Origin: Flavobacterium selenitireducens
Lineage (GTDB): Bacteria; Bacteroidota; Bacteroidia; Flavobacteriales; Flavobacteriaceae
Reading direction: 5' to 3'
Assembly (NCBI RefSeq): GCF_014748335.1
Contig: NZ_JAAVIY010000002.1
Span: forward strand, 1 to 64,000
DNA length: 64,000 nt
Shown: one piece after another, positions 61,258 to 64,000 of the stretch
Layout: the number at the start of each line of letters is the position of its first letter
Numbering within the stretch: the first letter of the stretch is position 1
Translations under genes and position numbers: made by a program
Notes under the pieces: generated by a model
Seen by the model: the letters and a program-made list of their open reading frames with translations, nothing else
Told to the model about the DNA's origin: nothing
Databases searched by the model: none

Positions 61258-62712
61258 ATGAACTTATTAGCATTTTTTGAAACACTGGAGATCGGTCGTG
61301 AATCGCTTTCGCAACTCGACGAAAACGGACTGATCCGGATCGAAAAGCAAGTCCACCTCCAACGAAAGCTCAATCCCGATATCGACATGAACCTCGCCAA
61401 CGCGATGGTGTCGGCTTTGAGAAGTGACGGGCGCGCCTTTCGGTTTGTATTGGAAAACCGGAGCCTCTATAATTTCTTTACGGGAAAGATCCATCCGCCA
61501 AACTATTTCAAGCCTATGGCTGCCGATGCGAATGCGGAAGAAGTTAGCGCCTTCATCGACAAATACTTACGCGACGACCTGTTGTTAGGAATCGATCGAA
61601 TGCTCGTAGCCAACCAATACGAAGATCTCGACGAAATCCTCAGCGAAAACGAGTATTTTCCGGAAGACATCCGGTTTACGATCAGTCGCAAATTGCAGGG
61701 AAAAATCGATTTTGGCGTCGGACGCATGGTCCAAAAAAAGTACGACGGCATCCAATTCCTGAAATTCCGGACGTTCTACAATTGCATAAGCCATTTTTCA
61801 TCGGTCGATACCGACAAGAAAATCAATACGTTGCTCGACATAACCGCAGATCACTACAACGCCAAGAAAAACACTTCGTTCGCGCGCGGCGTAATGATCG
61901 CCATGTCGCATTACCAAACTCATGACGAGGAGTTGCAGCGCGTGCTTATCTCGAACCACGCCATCATGACATCCTCTTCGGGAAAGTCAGGTTCCGGGTT
62001 CAGCATGAATTGGAGAATTGTGGCATTTGTGGTTTTTTTCCTGATCAAGATCATGGTCATCGGATCCAAGTGCTCGAACGATTCCGGTTCCAATTACGAA
62101 ATCAACAACCAGTTGAATGAGCAGGTTCGCAACCAGATCGTTGAAATCAAGAAAAATGTAGAAGCGAAAAACGAGGGTTTCCGCGACTATCTCACGGCTT
62201 TCGATTCGGCGTCGATATCTGAACTGAAAGCAATGGACACCATAACAACCGGGCAACAAGCGTTTGAAAATAGTGTTTCGCTCATGCCGGAATCTGAAAA
62301 TGCAAAAAAAGCCATCATAGAAAACAAGACGCCTTATGACCTAGTTCTCGTGCAATACGTTGGGAAATTCATGGGCAAATCCTGCTATGTTAAAAAAGGA
62401 GAATCGGCTCAGGTTATGGCGTCAACTTCGGAAAACAATCTTGAATTCCGGATGTATTTCGGTACACAGCCCGCACGATTTACCACTGCCAGCGATGCAA
62501 ATTTGAGCGGAGGCGACTTGTTGTACGAAATGCGTTTCCGGCAACTCGCTCCAAATGCGCCAGTCGTTCTCGAAAAAAAGTTTTCGATTGCAAAAGACGT
62601 AACGGTCGAATTCGCCAATGACCGCTTTATGATCGTGGGCGAAGGTGTGAAATGCGACGATTGTTTCCCGAGCGTAAGCAACTCAGGAAAGCGCATCAAC
62701 CGATTGAATTAA
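61258..62712 (+). CDS. Single-span membrane protein divergent to the Hsp70 operon
   Basis: 484 residues from the ATG at 61258; an open frame from 61204 includes the promoter and is rejected. Residues 1-235 are helical, soluble and without a signal peptide (RIEKQVHLQRKLNPDIDMNL, and a segment with FYNCISHFSSVDTD). One membrane span lies near 245-265 (WRIVAFVVFFLIKIMVIGSK), then a coiled linker and a beta-rich C-terminal domain about 330-484 with two cysteines near the end (KCDDC). I do not recognise the family. It shares an intergenic region with the GrpE/Hsp70 pair, so it may be the client, membrane anchor or co-chaperone of that system (inference). Its stop overlaps that of trpS (TTAA). Confidence 0.7.
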   Translation: MNLLAFFETLEIGRESLSQLDENGLIRIEKQVHLQRKLNPDIDMNLANAMVSALRSDGRAFRFVLENRSLYNFFTGKIHPPNYFKPMAADANAEEVSAFIDKYLRDDLLLGIDRMLVANQYEDLDEILSENEYFPEDIRFTISRKLQGKIDFGVGRMVQKKYDGIQFLKFRTFYNCISHFSSVDTDKKINTLLDITADHYNAKKNTSFARGVMIAMSHYQTHDEELQRVLISNHAIMTSSSGKSGSGFSMNWRIVAFVVFFLIKIMVIGSKCSNDSGSNYEINNQLNEQVRNQIVEIKKNVEAKNEGFRDYLTAFDSASISELKAMDTITTGQQAFENSVSLMPESENAKKAIIENKTPYDLVLVQYVGKFMGKSCYVKKGESAQVMASTSENNLEFRMYFGTQPARFTTASDANLSGGDLLYEMRFRQLAPNAPVVLEKKFSIAKDVTVEFANDRFMIVGEGVKCDDCFPSVSNSGKRINRLN

Positions 62713-63689
62713 AACGAATAACCCATTTTTTCCCTGACTCTCGACAAAACGCCGTTTGCAATTACGCGGGCGCGATCGGCACCTTTTTGAAGCAACTCGT
62801 CTACTATCGCGGGATGTTCGATATAGTGGTTGTAGCGTTCGCGCACTTCTTTGAACTTTTCGGTAATCAATTCAAAAAGCAGCTGTTTGGCGTGCCCGTA
62901 ACCAAAATCGCGGTTGTCGTTCCTGTATTTCTGGCGCAACGATTCAATCTGTTCTGGCGTTCCCATGAGTTGGTAAATCGCGAAAATTTTACAGGTTTCC
63001 GGATTTTTGGGTTCTTCCAAAGGCGTGCTATCGGTTTCGATCGACATGACCTGCTTGCGCAACGCCTTGTCGTCAAGGAAAATATTGATGATGTTGTTGG
63101 CCGATTTGCTCATTTTGCCACCGTTCGTTCCGGGAACAAGTTTCGTGTTTTCCTGAGTGAATGGTTCGGGCAGCACAAACGTGTCACCCATTTGATGGTT
63201 GAATCTCGAGGCGACATCACGCGTGATTTCCAGGTGTTGCAATTGGTCTTTCCCGACGGGCACAAATTCCGCGTCATACAATAAAATGTCTGCCGCCATC
63301 AACATCGGATACGTAAACAAACCCGCATTTACGTCTGCTAGGCGATCCGATTTGTCCTTGAACGAATGGGCGAGCGTGAGGCGCTGGAACGGAAAAAAAC
63401 AGCTCAAATACCACGACAATTCCGCGGTTTGGGGAACGTCGCTCTGTCGGTAAAAAATTACTTTCTCTACATCCAATCCGCAGGCCAGCCAGGCAGAAGC
63501 CGTGCTATATGTGTTGTTCCGAAGCGTTGTCCCGTCTTTTATTTGCGTCGCGGAATGTAAATCGGCGATAAACAAAAACGAATCGTTCTCAGGTTTGTTA
63601 GACAGTTCGATCGCAGGCATGATCGCGCCCAACAGGTTGCCTAAATGAGGCGTTCCGGTACTTTGGATGCCGGTAAGGATTTTGGCCAT
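62709..63689 (-). CDS. trpS: Tryptophanyl-tRNA synthetase
   Basis: 326 residues from the ATG at 63689 (start chosen at MAKILTGIQSTG, the family N-terminus; an upstream in-frame start at 63731 adds nothing conserved). Class I synthetase motifs: HLGN (HIGH) in TGTPHLGNLLGA and KMSKS in GGKMSKSANN. It joins tryptophan to tRNA-Trp. Monocistronic, convergent with the membrane protein gene and divergent from the acyltransferase gene. Confidence 0.96.
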   Translation of the reverse strand: MAKILTGIQSTGTPHLGNLLGAIMPAIELSNKPENDSFLFIADLHSATQIKDGTTLRNNTYSTASAWLACGLDVEKVIFYRQSDVPQTAELSWYLSCFFPFQRLTLAHSFKDKSDRLADVNAGLFTYPMLMAADILLYDAEFVPVGKDQLQHLEITRDVASRFNHQMGDTFVLPEPFTQENTKLVPGTNGGKMSKSANNIINIFLDDKALRKQVMSIETDSTPLEEPKNPETCKIFAIYQLMGTPEQIESLRQKYRNDNRDFGYGHAKQLLFELITEKFKEVRERYNHYIEHPAIVDELLQKGADRARVIANGVLSRVREKMGYSF

Positions 63690-63752
63690 TTTCAGTGAAA
63701 TTTTACATTGTCCGGGATGGCGATTGGCCATTGGAGCCCCAAAGTTACAGCT

Positions 63753-63785
63753 TTTGCAGAATGTAGCCTCGAATGTTTATTTTTG
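63753..63785 (+). promoter_or_regulatory. Promoter of the acyltransferase gene (near-leaderless)
   Basis: TTTG (63753-63756), 21-base spacer, TATTTTTG (63778-63785). Only five bases separate the box from the ATG at 63791, so transcription would begin at or next to the start codon. Confidence 0.5.
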
Positions 63786-63790
63786 GCAAT

Positions 63791-64000
63791 ATGAAAATCC
63801 TCAAATATCCGTTTTGGCTGTTGTGGCGCATCTGGCTTTGCATCCTTGTGCTCACGCCCATAATCGCGCTTTTTCCGTTTCTTTTACTATCGATCAGTAA
63901 GGAAAGGTGGTATCCGTATTTTTTCGTGATGGCGCGGCTTTGGGCGAAATTCATTTTGTTCGGAATGGGATTCTGGTACAAAGTGGAGCGTGAGCAGCAA
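63791..64000 (+). CDS. Lysophospholipid acyltransferase, N-terminal part
   Basis: Truncated by the right edge: 70 codons visible, no stop. The product starts MKILKYPFWLLWRIWLCILV and has two hydrophobic spans and the sequence RLWAKFILFGMGFWYKVERE, the N-terminus of flavobacterial PlsC-like 1-acyl-glycerol-3-phosphate acyltransferases next to trpS, as I recall from related genomes. The catalytic HxxxxD motif would lie beyond the window. It should transfer an acyl chain to a lysophospholipid at the inner membrane. Confidence 0.72.
   Translation, partial: MKILKYPFWLLWRIWLCILVLTPIIALFPFLLLSISKERWYPYFFVMARLWAKFILFGMGFWYKVEREQQ

Noticed and set aside
1..64000. CRISPR array, tRNA/rRNA genes, insertion sequences, integrases
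   Set aside because: No regularly spaced direct repeats with unique spacers, no cloverleaf with a CCA end, no transposase-like or integrase-like frame was found by eye. The only long tandem repeats are the coding Ig units.

Overview
The window reads as a chromosomal segment of a Flavobacteriaceae bacterium, probably Flavobacterium or a close relative. Evidence: promoters with the Bacteroidota -7 box TAnnTTTG (several with a TTG about 17-21 bases upstream), almost no Shine-Dalgarno sequences, a type IX secretion (T9SS) C-terminal sorting domain, the gliding/T9SS lipoprotein SprE, several protein families I know mainly from flavobacteria (DUF6341, DUF6427, DUF4254, DUF5687, DUF6168, DUF4292), and an ATP synthase operon lacking beta and epsilon genes, as is usual in this phylum. 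No tRNA, rRNA, CRISPR array, insertion sequence or prophage was seen.

Layout. 1-7268 (minus): two tandem paralogous giant secreted CotH-kinase proteins; the first runs off the left edge and carries near-identical 261-bp Ig-like repeats. 7567-24223 (mostly plus): a large surface-polysaccharide region with sugar-nucleotide enzymes (two CDP-paratose-epimerase-like SDRs, a UDP-glucuronate decarboxylase), glycosyltransferases, FkbM-type methyltransferases, a Wzx-like flippase, two O-antigen polymerase/ligase-like proteins and the initiating polyprenyl-phosphate sugar transferase. A minus-strand 2OG-Fe(II) oxygenase gene sits inside it. 24220-28716 (minus): a four-gene operon (CapK-like ligase, exported protein, WecB epimerase, GT4). 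28831-37317: housekeeping and conserved flavobacterial genes (purD, DUF6341, DUF6427, upp, DUF4254, GT9, a PaaE-like reductase, an ABC exporter pair). 37473-46626: sprE, bactofilin, atpZ-like, DUF6168, then atpB-E-F-H-A-G with an internal hairpin after atpE. 46754-55608: prolyl oligopeptidase, then flippase, dut, sugar nucleotidyltransferase, TPR protein, DUF4292 lipoprotein and an EnvC-like amidase activator. 55647-64000: thioesterase, HU/SPOR protein, dprA, an unusual Hsp70 / mini-GrpE / membrane-protein divergon, trpS and the start of a lysophospholipid acyltransferase.

Themes: cell-surface construction (polysaccharide assembly, type IX secreted proteins, SprE, EnvC) dominates, interleaved with nucleotide salvage and energy genes. 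The most distinctive candidates for new biology are the accessory Hsp70 with a stand-alone GrpE-like exchange-factor domain and a divergently expressed single-span membrane protein (58391-62712), a structured antisense RNA element in front of dut (50492-50631), and the hairpin between atpE and atpF that could set subunit c stoichiometry.

Many start codons were moved downstream of the longest open frame using neighbour spacing, promoter position, signal peptides and family length; each case is noted.
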